DNA from: Uloborus plumipes
Lineage: Eukaryota > Arthropoda > Arachnida > Araneae > Uloboridae
Length of the DNA: 64,000 bases
Direction: 5' to 3'
Assembly (NCBI GenBank): GCA_038373865.1
Contig: JAXGGA010004660.1
Span: 21,900 to 85,899 of the forward strand
In this document: piece by piece, positions 52,151 through 64,000 of the stretch
How positions within the stretch are numbered: position 1 is the first letter of the stretch
Layout: each line of letters opens with the position of its first letter
The notes under the pieces: generated by a model
What the model saw: the letters and a program-made list of their open reading frames with translations, nothing else
Databases searched by the model: none
Told to the model about the DNA's origin: nothing
Made by a program: the position numbers and the translations under genes

Positions 52151-55100
52151 ATGCGTCCTTTGACTGATGAGGAAACAAGACTTGTGTTCGAAAAGTTATC
52201 CAAATAGTAAGATATAAGTTCATGTTATCAAGCAGCGGTTCTCTCCTTTTTTTCATTCCCATGTGCACGGTGCACATGGGATGGGAAGAACACAAAATAA
52301 AAATTAATGTGCAATTGTTTAATAAGGCAGTTGGATTCATCTAACAAACTCAATGCACCAGATTTTTCAAACAAACTGGACATTTCACTGAGGGGGAAAA
52401 CAATTGCCCCTGGAAGCTCAATATACCATTGATCTAAATTATTTTGCATGAAATTCTTTTGACTTACACATGCCGCTCACTTTCTTTAAAAATATAAAAT
52501 TGTCTTAAAATGTTTGAAACTACAGTGAAATAAATAATTAAAAATTTAAGATTTAACAATCAAGAACTTGAGTGGAAAAATATCTTACGCTATTATTTAC
52601 AAAATCGCATTACGCCTTACTTTTTTTTGTGTTTACCTGCACTAGTAGTCGTCAAAGAGAAACAATTATTCATTGGGTTTTTTTTTTCACTTTCTTTTAA
52701 AAAATATAAACTTTCCCTTCATGAATATTTATAGGCTGATTTCAGGAACGGAATGATCACAGTTCTAGAGCTTGATCACGCCACCTTGCAGTGGCTAAAA
52801 AATTAGGAAAAGAGGTTAAACATTTCAATTTTGCTTAGCCAAGGCAGTTGTTTTGTTGGTCAGATCATGTCCCAGTGTTCGCGCTGACCTATTTGCTACC
52901 TGGGTCCCATGGACCCATTAATGGAAAAAAAGTGAGTCCTTTGATGAAAAAATTGAGTCCCGAAATGTTTGAATAAAATAACATTATTATTGAAATACAA
53001 ATGTTGTAAATGCATTGCATATATGTTTCCTCGGGAAAAAATTTATTACCGTATATACTCGCGTATAGGTCGATCTCGGGTACAAGTCAACCCCCTACTT
53101 TTTTATGGAAAATCGGGAAAAAATTGAAAACCCGCGTATAAGTAGAGACCGCACTTTCTGAAATGATCGGGAGCCTTTTGCCGCGATTTTTAAACATAAA
53201 TGTTTTGAAAAGAAAAAAAAAAAGAAATTGAAATGCACTGAACATTCTTGCGTTAAAAACAGCTCAATTGTCATTTTTTTTCACCAAAAGGGTTCATTTT
53301 TGCGATCTCGATTTTTGTAAAACGGAACTGGTCCGGGATCATTTTACCGCGATATTTGAATATATAAGCGTTTAAAAAAAAAGGAAAATGGAATGTGCAG
53401 TGAGCATTCTTGTGTTGAAAATAACACGATTGTTATTCTTTTTTACAAAAAGAGTTCATTTTTGCGATTGCGATTTTTGTAAAGGATTCGATTTTAAGAT
53501 CGCAGTTTTTGTAAGGGTTCGATTTTGCAGCGACGATTTTTGCTATTTGTTGCTTTTATTTTGCATTATTATTATCAATAAAATTTTGCGATGTAGCTGT
53601 ATTACATTTTGTTTCCAAAGGATAAACACCATCAATCGGAAAATTCGCGAATTCGGCAATTCCCGCACTTTACTTTTTACAATAAACGACGTCGGTCGTT
53701 TATTGTAAATATTTATTCTTTATTTCACAATCAAACCACGCAAAAGTACTGTAGAATGTATGAGTATTTACTTCTTTATCGTCTGTTTAAAATAGTTGGA
53801 CTGAATCTGAAAAATCTTCTCGTTTTTGGGTGTTTTTTTTTCCAAAAGGTTGTTCGGGAAAAATTTTCGGAAATTCTGCCCCGCGTATAAGTCGACCCCC
53901 TAACTTTCAACTTCGTTTTTTGAACTAAATTTTTCGACCTATACGCGAGTATATACGGTAATTGTGTGCACACTTTTGTATGGAAAACAAGTGAACTTGG
54001 TGAATAAGTAAATTATACTAATAAAAGTGTTTTTCTTTTAGTTTTTGTGATCAATATTAATTCAATTCAATTAGAGACAAAAATTTGTTCCTGTAGCTCT
54101 TTGGCAAGCCAGTATACTGTCCTCCTTTCTTTATCAATTTGCTTTTTTCATTGCCACTTCCGAACTTTTCTTGAAAGAGGACTGTTTAATGATATTTACG
54201 GCAGGGATGCACAACCTTTTTGAAACAGCAGGCTACAAAAGATTGATTATGTTGAGGGTCACTTCAGAAGGGGTGGAGGACACAGCCTATTATGTACTCC
54301 ATTTGGAGATAATATGTAGAAAATTGTGCAATATGTTGCTTATTTCTACACTCTTTGCAAAAAATAAATAACTAAAACTTACTAAAAAATAAATAAAATT
54401 TGAAATTAGCGGGTATAATTTAACTGTCATTATTTTTTATTTTGTAACTAGACACAGCTAACTAATATTAGTAAAAACATTTGTTTAAAATTGATCTGAA
54501 AATGCATAATAATCCATTGATTTCATGTACTAAATTGACAACTTTTCGCAAAATTTGATGCATAAAAAATCAATGATGCTACAAGGAGATAACTTAGATT
54601 TTCAACTTTAATTTTTTTTAACATGGGTTTAATATTAGATGTATTAAGACACAAAATAAAAAGGTTTTTATTTGAATTCCTGGTATTGGACATGTTTGAA
54701 TTCATGACATCAATGTATTCCTAGATGTAAGTACTGTCAAACACAATGGCACAAGAAGCTGTAATCAAAGAAGCAAGTTTTTCTGGCAATAAATAAAAAC
54801 AAGGATAAATCCATGATTGTAATCTTCTGTTATTTTCTAAGACTTATAATCAGCATTTGATTTTTTGTGTAAAGGTTTAAAAAAAAACTCTTTGTGGTTG
54901 GGAAAGCACAATTATGTCTTAAGAATATTTTTAATTATGTTGATTAGTTTATTGAAAAAAATCTGTAAACAAATCAGAAAGATAAAGTAAAACATGCTAA
55001 GCAAAATGAAACTAAATGTTCTGCGGAGGAAAATCATAGTTAAATTTCAAGCAGAAAATATGTTTCAATTGCCGTTTTTTTTCGGCGGGGGGGGGGGGGG

Positions 55101-58100
55101 CAAAAATAAGACAAGGGGAAAAACACCATTGCATTTTAGCTCTGTAGGCTTTGCACTAGGGACTATTTAGGAAATAATCAGAAAAATAACTAACCAGAAA
55201 CAGATGCTAAAAGATAGCTGCTCAATCAGTAAAAATGTGCCAAAATTCACCAAGACTATTTTTCACGTGCTAACAAAAAACGGACAAAAAAGATCTAAAA
55301 TACTATGAAAATTTCGTTCCTGTATGATGTTTACTATTCAATTCCAAGAAAAGAATGGGAGGACAATGGGACAACATGTGCAATGTCATGAGGCTTTTAA
55401 GAATAGGGCGGGGGTCGGGGGTGATTGACATATCCAAGTCACAGCTGTGTCCGACCCTGTTCTTAGAACTAGGGTTGCCTGGCCAACACAATAGGGGGTC
55501 ATTGAGTTAGCTGATAAGGATGGGTTTCTTTTATTCTTTCCCCTCCTTTCATGATTGTAAAAGTTCAACTATATACAGCATGAAATCAGCACTAGTTTTC
55601 TGGAGTTTTTCGATTCACATGGGTCCGAAATTACTTTTTGATCGGATTTTTTTTCTCCTGGCATAAACTATTATTTTTGGGTCCCAGGGACCCGAAACGG
55701 CGTGAATGTTGCATCCGTTCTGCAAGAGTTTGCGTAAAAAACCCGCTATAGCCGGTAAACGCGAACCCTGTGTCCTACATAAGTGGTCAGTGGTCACATG
55801 TCACCTTTATCCACTTGCCCCTTCAAATAACCATAACACATTGCATTTAGGTAAAATGTGTTGCTGTGACTTTAACTCCATTTTGCTAATGAGTAGATAA
55901 GACTTCTGTTCGTAGTACGGAACTATGTACTTTGAAAGGAAGTTTTTTCTGCTCTAGATGAAATAGATCAAAATTTGTAGCTAAACTCTAACAAAAGCTA
56001 TCTTGTAAGTGTTTCTGACTTTCATCAACTGAAATCCTTTAATAATTTTTTTGATTTTCTTTTGCTAACATTATAAAAATATTTACCTTCGAATGTGAGG
56101 CGTTTTCTTATTTTTCTGAAGCAAATTTTCATTAATTTTTATTTTAAATTTCTGATAACTTGCAAATGTTATTTATGTGTTTTCAGCCATTGGTGTTTAA
56201 GGAAAGTAATTTGTGTTTGTATGGAGAACCTTAGGAACTGTTGTCAAGCTGTCCGTACATGATGTTCCTTTCACCCTATAAATTTGACCCCCCCAACCCC
56301 CTTCTTTATCATAAAGTCACACTTCATAGTTTTTCATAATTATGATGTGTTATTGAAATGTCATGTCACTCCTCTTGCTACTTCGTCTCTCCCCTCTTTC
56401 TAAAACTCACAATTTCACCCCCACCCCCACCCCCCGGCGCCATCAAAGCATGATGAAAATTACGGATAATCTATTATTCTATTTAAGATATTGATGTCTG
56501 TTGTCGCTATTCTAATTGAGATTTTTTGGTATTGTTGGTTGTTCGTATTACTGAATTCTACTTTTTCCATAAATTTTTCAATATTTTAAATAAAAGCAAA
56601 GTTAAATTTAGATTCTTAACTTTCATTTTCATTGTAGAAATGTTTCTACTATGCATTATGAAAACAAAATAACAAGGTTTATATAAATTATTTCTTTTCT
56701 TGTTTTGTGTTTTTAATTAATTAACCATTACATACTTATTTTTATTTAGTATTGGTGAGAATATTAAAATACTAATTGACCGGCCAGATGGTGTCTACTG
56801 CTTTAGGCTTCACCGAAACAGGATATACTACATCAGGTATTCAAAACTATGATCCTTGTCTTTCATCTCATTTGTCAATTTTATACAAGTATCTTGCATG
56901 TGTGATTAAAAATATATGTGACAAAATATCAAGCTGCATGAAACTCCCTGCACATTTCTTTTCTAAAAAAAAAAAGTTAGAGAATAAAAAGTAGTTAAGT
57001 CTCGATAACTCAAAGCTTTATAACTTGAATATTCTTTTATCTTGAAGTGTTCATTGGGTCCCCAGACTCTTGAGAAGGCTGTGGGAAGTTCCTATAACTC
57101 CAAGCTTTTAGCCAGTCCCTTGGAAATTCCGAGTTATCGAGACTCGATTGTATACTACCAGTTAGTGAAGTTATTGTTCTTAAATTGCAATACAATAATC
57201 ATCATCTACAGTAAAATTTTTTTGCTAAATAGTTAAAGAAGGAAGTGTCTCCATGAAGAACCTAAAGCTTAAAGGGCCTCAGCCACTTGTATCTTATCAA
57301 TGTAAAATTTGGCATTTTTATGATCCTTTATCTCAAAAAGATGAAGGGTCATCTACATGACCCATCAATTCAAGATGATAGATTCTGCAGAAATTTTTGA
57401 GGTTTTTTGTACGCTAGTGTGTATTAGGTGCTGCGCTTATTCTGCATAATTTATTGTTGGACTACTACATATTTTCACAGCTCCATGCAAATTTAATTTT
57501 CTACGCAGCCAAAGTTTGGCAACACTTTTATTTGTCTATTGCTTTTCTTTTATGTAAATTTTAACTGTATATATATATTGGAATAAAATTGCAGTCGTTC
57601 TTGGCTCTAAAAAGTTCATGTTTTAATTCACGAGTTGATCCACAGTAATTAAACACCGCGCTTAGCTAAGCGGTACTAACATTTATAATTTTAAGCTCTT
57701 AATAATATTCTATTATATTGTCAAAACGCATGTTTCTGCTCATTAATGTATTATTTTTAAGCTTTTTACTAACATGCACTTTTATGCTCCCTTCTATTAT
57801 TTTTAGTGAAAAGAATATGAAAATGGCATGCAACATTTCTCGTGAAGACCTTGTGAGCTTTGGAACATGTTTTGGGAAAATGACTAAAACATCAAAATTC
57901 AGGTTACATATAACAGCTTTAGATTACCTAGCTCCATATGCAAAGGTTTGTAATATTGTGTTTCTGGATCAAAAATTTGTTTTATGCTTTTACCTTTAAC
58001 CTTTATAATATGTAAGTAGTATGTAAATGAACAATGAAAGCAAGGTTCGGAAGCGTGTGTTAACAGGGAAGTATGAGTGAAGAGGGATTAGGATATCAAT

Positions 58101-61100
58101 GTTAGAGCTGAAGATAAATCTGGGACACCACTTGACTTTCTAATATACCTATAAAATAATCTATATATTTTTTAATGATCAAAAATAACTGAGCGTGTGT
58201 ACTGTCAAAACTACTTAATCATAATTTTACAAACTATTAAAAAAAGTGCTGAAAAGAATGATTTATGATTTGATTTAATGTTTATTGTTCAGAGGTACCA
58301 ACAGGTAACTATGAAAAAAGAAAAATATTTAAACCCTTTTCAAACTGAAAAAAATTATCATTTTTTATTATTATCATTATTTTCTTTTTAAATTCTGCAA
58401 AATATTATTAACATCTTGTAGGCTGCTTAATTTTACTTGGCAAAAGCTTATTGCTCCAATATTTGATCGTCATTACGATAAATCTGTTCTGCTGAACATC
58501 ATTTGAAATACTCTTTTGATCCGACCAGCATAAAAAGCGTAAAATATCTTATCTTCTGAAAAAAAATTCTAAGAAGGGAAAAAGGAAAAAAACTTTCTCA
58601 TATAAAATGTTGACAGCTAATAGCATCTCAGGATCCCTTGTGGCCTCCTCACAGGTGGTTTACTGTCTATCTCAAGCCTATAAGACAGCTCTAACTTTCT
58701 TATCTAAACCAAGAGCAGAGCAACACTTGACCCAGGAGCCCCAAAAGTATTGATTTGTATTGGGAACTTGTTGGAATTTTCTGACCACAACAGATTTGTG
58801 CCCTAGCTATGTACTTGAACAATCTTGGGCGGGCTGGTATTGAAGCCACGACCTTCTGCTACAAACTGGGTTGTAGCAGAAGGTTATCTCACACCCGCCA
58901 GTTTTTTACATGGATGACTGGTCTCTCCTAGAAAGAACAAGTTCAAACGACTGGTCATATTGTATCAAATAGATCTACGATAGATTCTCTCCCATGTAAA
59001 TCTTGAGGGTAATGAGATGGCAGACAATTTGGCAAAAGCAGGTGCTCGTGAGCCCACTTTAGAGATCTTCTAAAAATTTAAACGCAAAAATAAGACCACT
59101 TGAGTGTCCTTCCAGAGCACCGCTGATATCAGTGTCCTCATCCTGGAGGTGTAGTGGTCATCTTGAAACTATGGAATTATCTGAAGTTTCTAAAAGCTTT
59201 TAAATGTGTACCGGCTGTTCTATTTAGCAGGCCTCTCCTGTCTACATCCTCGAGTGCCTCGTACTCATCAGACAAGTATTGGCCGATGATCCCTTGCTGG
59301 TGTGGGATTTTTTGAGAATGTAGTAAGTCATAGACCTGGCCTGGCTCTGCTGACAAATTGAGGCATGCAACAACAACAGAAGACTTATAATATTATGTTA
59401 ATTGTAAAAAGGCTGTCTTGAAAAATTAGTCATTGCAGACGTTGTTACTCGTAGAAGTTTTTTACTGTATTCTGGTTGCTTGAATAACTATGTTTATGAC
59501 AGTGCTTATCAAAGTGTGTGTGTACATTATCAGACTCTAATCTTTGTTTAATTCTTAACACAAGGTATCTATCATAAGGGCACATTTTGATTTTTTTTTT
59601 CTTTTTACAGCACAAGATTTGGTTGAAACCAAGTGCAGAACAGCAGTTTGTGTATGGACATAATGTTCTTAAATCTGGCCTAGCTAGAATATCTGAGAAC
59701 ACTTTAAAGTATCAAGGTGTCATCATATATTCAATGAATGATCTTCCACTGGTAAGTCAATTGTTGCATTATTTTGTTTATTGTGATACTTAAATTTGGA
59801 AATTAAAGAGCTTGGTGCTAAAAGGTGGTAGCTCCAAAAGTTGATATCCGACATAAGGTCTGCATGAAAGCTTTAAAGACCTAATCACATTGATTTTCTA
59901 TATAACTACTGAAAAGCAAACAAACGGAATTATTAAAATGCTTAATAGAAAAAAGTAGACCGGTGTTTCCAGCTCCCCTTATGAAAACATTCAAATTGGA
60001 GTTTCCTCCTTTTTTGCGGCAAACCCTTTGATTTGCATCAGTTATTTCCACTGTAAGAAGGATTTGCTTTATGTTGAGGTTGAGACTGCATCAGCTTTTT
60101 TTTTTTTTTTTTTGACTTGTGCATGACGACATAACAAGTAATCATTTAAACACATGCATGGTTCAAGTTTTACTGGAAAGTGAACTCAAACCTACCCTTT
60201 ATATGACGAAAGTTGCAGTACACTTTCGTCAGGTATTCGTCTAAAAATTGAAACTATATTAATTTTTGAAAGAATTCAGCTCATACTTTTGGCTCAAGTG
60301 TATTTTGTTAAAATCTATGTCTTAAAAGTTAATGAAAATGAAGTTGAATGAAACTATAAAAAAGAAGAGAAAAGGAAAAAAGCATTCCCACTTACTTTTC
60401 AAAAAGACCCAAGTACAGTCGAACTTGGATAATTCGAAGTGCAAGGGGTCACTTCAAAACTCGAATTATCCAAAACTTCTAATTAACCAATTTGTTTTAT
60501 TTTAATGTTTGGAAATGGTCAATAACGATAGAAATTACGTAAAAAAGGGAATTATTATTTTTGCATCAAATACTATAGCTTTTTAAAATATTGAGAGATT
60601 TCGGATTGCTTTAAAGAACTAACTTGATTTTTGTTAACAAAGTTTTCAAGGATATTTACAGCTCGAAATACATCTTCACTCACGTTAGGTTGTCCCTCTA
60701 TGTAACGACTATTCCACTAGATGAAAGACCCCCTTACTTGCAGTGGAAATTGGCCTAAGATCTTCTACTTCATCTCCAATATCTTCATTGTCTTCTGTTG
60801 AGTTACTATGTTTGTTAGAACTTCAGATAGGATATCTGCATCAGTTAGCTCTCCACAAATGTCTATGTCGTCATCTATGTTGACGTAATCCTCAAAAGGT
60901 ATGCTGCAGAGAAGGGGTACAGAGAAAAGGCTGGCACCCCTGTCCAAAAGAGTGAAATTAAATAAAACAGGTGGTCTGCCTCACTTTTCCCTTTTTGTCC
61001 CCATGCAGTTTCCTAAAACAGATTAGAATATTCTCCCACCCCCTTCTCTTTCTTACATAATTTACCAGGGTTGCTAAAAATAACTCTGCCTCCTTTCAAA

Positions 61101-61809
61101 TGACTATTGAAACTAGATTTTATCGGTTTTGAAAGAAAAAAAACTTTGAATTAAAGAAGTTGGACTTCGAAATAACCAAGAAGTTTTTAGTATTAATTAA
61201 ATGCAAGTTTCAAGGGACCGACGAAAAACTTCGAATTACTCACGAATTCGAATAAAAGACGTTCGAATTATTCAAGTTCGACTGTAACTTTTAGCTTAAG
61301 GTAGGAAATCTCACCTCGTATTTTTTCCTACTGTGAACTCTGCATTTATGCTCCAGCTGATAAAGATCGCCAGGGATCGAATTCAAAATAGACAATATAA
61401 TAAAAATTCGAGATACACATGTTTTCGTGAAATTTCATTCTAGATAAACATGAGGGAAAAACATTAAATTAATTCTATAAATGCAAAGAAAATAAAAACT
61501 TCCGAGATATGCACGTTTGACTGTATGTATAATTTTTCGGAAGACAAAAGAAAATCGAGATATATCTAAATGAGCAACATAACAAGGCCCGATGTAACAA
61601 GGGGCTATTTTGATATACATAGTATGTTAATGCATTAAATTACCAACCCAAGTACAAAATAATTCACTTTTGATGTTGGTATATTTTAGGGGTTTGGAAT
61701 TGCTGCTAAATCTGCAGACGAGACAAGGAAAGCAGATCCACTCACAGTAATTGCATTTCATCAAGCTGACATTGGGGAATACATCAGAAGTGAAGAGCAT
61801 TTGACTTAA
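52151..61809 (+). CDS. NIP7: NIP7, 60S ribosome subunit biogenesis protein (complete, five exons)
   Basis: Exons 52151-52206, 56750-56836, 57807-57945, 59611-59751 and 61690-61809 join in phase into 180 codons, the length known for human NIP7. All introns are GT-AG. Exon 1 gives [18 protein letters not shown]; later hallmarks are [57 protein letters not shown] and [12 protein letters not shown]. The family has an N-terminal pre-PUA domain (about 1-92) and a C-terminal PUA RNA-binding domain (about 95-170); it acts in the nucleolus in pre-rRNA processing and 60S maturation. Stop TAA is at 61807-61809. Every intron but the third is host to a recognisable inverted-repeat element and the third to a LINE remnant. 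No damage is seen, so the gene should be functional. Confidence 0.97.
53046..53961. mobile_element. Inverted-repeat element in NIP7 intron 1, perfect 28-bp ends
   Basis: The ends TTACCGTATATACTCGCG... are exact reverse complements over 28 bases and lead inward to AAGTCGACCCCCTA and its counterpart. If TA is the duplication, the element starts CCGTATATACTCG. The interior has TTTTTGCGAT and GTTCGATTTT words recurring. No transposase. Confidence 0.88.
53962..56749. other. NIP7 intron 1, right part
   Basis: No further exon is needed, as exons 1 and 2 join in phase. It holds a G run (55087-55099), C-rich patches (56287-56300, 56416-56435) and a GGGTCCCAGGGACCCGAA palindrome-like word near 55680. 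Confidence 0.4.
56994..57150. mobile_element. 157-bp MITE in NIP7 intron 2
   Basis: Left end GTTAAGTCTCGATAACTC and, reversed, CAATCGAGTCTCGATAACTC, flanked by TA. Pogo-like end sequence, no coding. Confidence 0.75.
58680..59370 (+). pseudogene. Non-LTR retrotransposon remnant (RNase H and C-terminal tail) in NIP7 intron 3
   Basis: At 58981-59072 the plus strand reads a decayed RNase H end: a TAG in place of the usual Trp codon, then [23 protein letters not shown], where GNEMAD..AK is the signature of I/Jockey-type LINE RNase H. About 59240-59340 reads like the C-terminal end of such an ORF2 ([12 protein letters not shown]), then stops. Frame changes and stops are frequent. The upstream limit is uncertain. 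Confidence 0.65.
58851..58884. repeat. Perfect 14-bp hairpin
   Basis: ACCTTCTGCTACAA (58851-58864), loop ACTGGG, then TTGTAGCAGAAGGT (58871-58884). GGCGGGCTGG and CCCGCCAG lie further out, so the palindrome has partial outer arms. Confidence 0.75.
60416..61284 (-). mobile_element. Tigger/pogo-type element in NIP7 intron 4
   Basis: Ends CAGTCGAACTTGGATAATTC and, reversed, CAGTCGAACTTGAATAATTC, flanked by TA. It still carries the end of its transposase on the minus strand, which ties this terminus type to the Tigger/pogo group. Confidence 0.88.
60600..60947 (-). pseudogene. Tigger-like transposase C-terminal remnant
   Basis: The minus frame has [26 protein letters not shown] (in parts), matching the acidic end after the DDE domain in Tigger/jerky proteins, then stops; further on KQSEISQYF, the usual terminal motif, remains. 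The DDE domain is absent, so this is an internally deleted copy. Confidence 0.7.
61380..61620. repeat. Decayed pogo-like fragments in NIP7 intron 4
   Basis: Words such as ATTCGAGATACACATG, CCGAGATATGCACGTTTGAC and CTGTA resemble pogo-like ends, but no clean inverted pair can be defined. Confidence 0.3.
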
Positions 61810-61855
61810 ATGTAATTCTGAATTTCAAAATTTGTACATATGTGAAAACTAAAGT

Positions 61856-61861
61856 AATAAA
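61856..61861 (+). terminator. NIP7: NIP7 polyadenylation signal
   Basis: AATAAA lies 47 bases after the NIP7 stop codon, giving a very short 3' UTR. Confidence 0.7.
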
Positions 61862-62530
61862 CTTTTTATAAATATATTCAGCATTGATCTATCAATAGTA
61901 AAATTAACTTTAGTTCCATCTTATGGAAAATGTACTTCATCAGCAGTAAAGTGAATGGGAAAAAAGTCCACACAAGAAAATCTATCATTTACAAGTGAAG
62001 AAGGTCCTAGCCTAAAACACAAATTGGTAATATCTGATTCAGATTATTGCTAAAATAATTGCAAGAGTGAGTGCTCAAGAATTTTTGCCATTAAACATCT
62101 CTTATTTTAAACTTATCATTTTCCCAATGAATTAAATGAAAACAAATGTGCTTTTGTTCAGTGCAACTGTTAAAAACATTCCAGAGTTTCCCTCAGGATT
62201 AAAAAAATGTGCTTCTTTGTAAAAAAAAAAAAAAAATCCAAAAGCAATGGGCACTTTAGCTAGAGGGAATATTTGTTTGTAGCAATTGGAACCCAGCAAA
62301 ATTTATTATTGCCAAATTTGTCATTGGAGTTTCGGGGGGGGGGGGGACCATATGCATACTTAAGAGAAGACAATTATATATACATATTTACTGGAAAATA
62401 AATACCCTGGATATTTATGTGCCCCAAGAAATAAATACCCAGGTATGATACATTACTTTAATTGTATTGAACACAAGTCATTCAAAACACAGTACATTCT
62501 CTTCATCCACTCACACATAAGCTCCTTATA

Positions 62531-63192
62531 CAGTAAAACCTCTCCAAACGATCACCCTCTTTTGTTCTCTGAAAATGTAGTCGCTTTTATGGGTTTTGAT
62601 TTTTGAGCTCGAATTATACAAATAATTTTTATGCAAATGAAGAAAAGAAAATACTTTATTCCACTACTTCTGCTGTTGAGAAAAAAATATTTAATTTGTG
62701 TTTACAATTTTCCAGAAACCCTGTTTGTTTTTAACTCTATAAGGAAATACTGAATTGAGTAATCAACTATGATTTATGGATTAGCAGTCATATCATACGT
62801 TTCCCCTGTTGAAAATGCCACTTTTGGTTTATCAAAAAACATCAAGAACTTCATCACCTAAATACGAAATAGCGTCCTTAAGATCAGAAAAAATAGTCAC
62901 AAGTAAAGGCATTTTTAAAAAATAAAACTTTAAATTTTTACCAAAAAATTTATTTAATTGTTTTTTAAAAAAATTAACAGAAAACACATGCCCATTCTCT
63001 TAATAAAAAACCAAAAGTCAAAAAAAAGAGAGAAAATAAGTCGCCAGTTTATTTTGAAACTTTTATTGTCAACTAACCTGTCACTCAGAGGGGGTTGAGT
63101 AGCCGCTCTTAAGATTTGATTTAACATTGTGCGCAAACATAGGTAAAAAATTTCATGCCATACTAAACTGGCGAGTTTGAGAGGTTTCACTG
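62531..63192. mobile_element. 662-bp TA-flanked element downstream of NIP7
   Basis: Ends CAGTAAAACCTCTCCAAAC and, reversed, CAGTGAAACCTCTCAAAC, both next to TA. No transposase recognised; same terminus class as the other pogo-like elements. Confidence 0.8.
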
Positions 63193-63457
63193 TATAAAAT
63201 AAGTCTCCTTGTAAATTTGAAATGTGTCGGCAATTCTTATTGTTATTAGTGCAAATTTTATTCACGATTTCTATATTTTTTTTTCTAATAACGAAACATA
63301 GACAGAGTTTAAATTTTTTATTTTATTTGATGCTATTTTAATATAGTTAATTGATCATAACAAGAAATTGCATTTATCTTTAAAACAGGTCACACAACTT
63401 CTCAGAATATATCTATACAATATAATCAATACAGCACAGTAACAATTTTCATTTCAG

Positions 63458-63608
63458 CTTTGGACATGAAGAAATGTTAATACATTTAAATGTTGATCCT
63501 TCTATTGAGCTCAGTTACATATGCAAGCAAATTCATACAATTCCAAAATGTGGCAATTGTCATGTTGATGGTCAAATACATTATCACAATTCTCAAAATA
63601 GACTTTAA
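63458..63608 (+). CDS. Possible terminal exon of an unidentified gene
   Basis: After a good acceptor (ttttcatttcag) one frame only is open: 49 residues to TAA at 63606-63608, starting with a split codon. The peptide has a CxxC-like cluster (CKQIHTIPKCGNCHVDGQIHYH) with four Cys/His candidates for metal binding. I do not recognise it. Upstream exons were not found between NIP7 and here. Could be chance. Confidence 0.3.
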
Positions 63609-64000
63609 ATCAGCAGTACTCAAACCTCTTTTCTTTTTTACTTGCGGAACATATTAGGGTTCACACGGGTCACGACAAGCCTGGAGAACCAGGGATTGTC
63701 CGAGAATTTGATTTTCAAGAAAATTAGGAAAAATCATTTTTTCTTTTTTTTTTTTTTTTGAAACCTGGAAAATAGAGTTGAAACTTGGGGGAAAAAAATA
63801 ATATTTTTCATCATGAAAGGCAGCAGTAAGTAGACTATATTTTTTAGCCATTTCTTGAAACCAGCATTCAATAAACAAATTATCATGTGAAGCAAGTTCT
63901 TACCTCAAGACTTACTGTATCAATAAAAAGAAGCATCCATGAATAAATATTAAAGTGCTTAATAGTTTGTTTTTGCTTTCAAAGGAAATCATAACTTTTA
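63609..64000. other. AT-rich end of the window
   Basis: No gene seen. AATAAA-type words at 63870 and 63940 could serve the candidate exon before it. Confidence 0.35.

Noticed and set aside
53388..53890. Two overlapping plus frames inside the NIP7 intron 1 element
   Set aside because: Low complexity (GATTTTTG repeats) within a non-autonomous element.

Overview
The window looks like nuclear DNA of an arthropod, most likely a chelicerate such as a spider. It is AT-rich, its genes are split by kilobase introns, it has a Spätzle cystine-knot exon, and it is dense with arthropod-type DNA transposons. The chelicerate assignment is inference from overall character, not from a marker gene.

Host genes. 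(1) A terminal Spätzle-like exon lies at 1663-1867 (+). (2) A possible TATA-driven first exon of an unidentified gene lies at 24542-24723 (+). (3) A DUF885-family gene on the minus strand runs from an ATG at 48143 to a seventh exon ending at 36307. Its exons join in phase, but the C-terminal half was not found. (4) A complete NIP7 gene (60S ribosome biogenesis, 180 aa, five exons) spans 52151-61809 (+), divergent from the DUF885 gene. (5) A weak candidate terminal exon lies at 63458-63608 (+).

Mobile elements fill most of the rest. There is a young Ty3/gypsy element with 609-bp LTRs (3859-10194), and a Tc1 element nested in a TA-flanked inverted-repeat element whose uninterrupted sister copy lies 3 kb away (10518-12264, 15054-15607). 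Three elements end in GTCATTCC (17.7, 21.6 and 26.6 kb); the last is a 2.8-kb fold-back with tandem units in its arms. A smaller fold-back lies at 18.9-19.9 kb. A P-superfamily THAP transposon (31436-36046) abuts a broken mariner. A three-deep hAT/pogo-like stack fills 37.5-40.7 kb, and many MITE-like elements occupy introns of the DUF885 and NIP7 genes.

The host genes do not form a common pathway that I can see. The main story is genome structure: nested insertions with readable order, palindromes, and several one-base frameshifts in otherwise well-preserved transposon genes.
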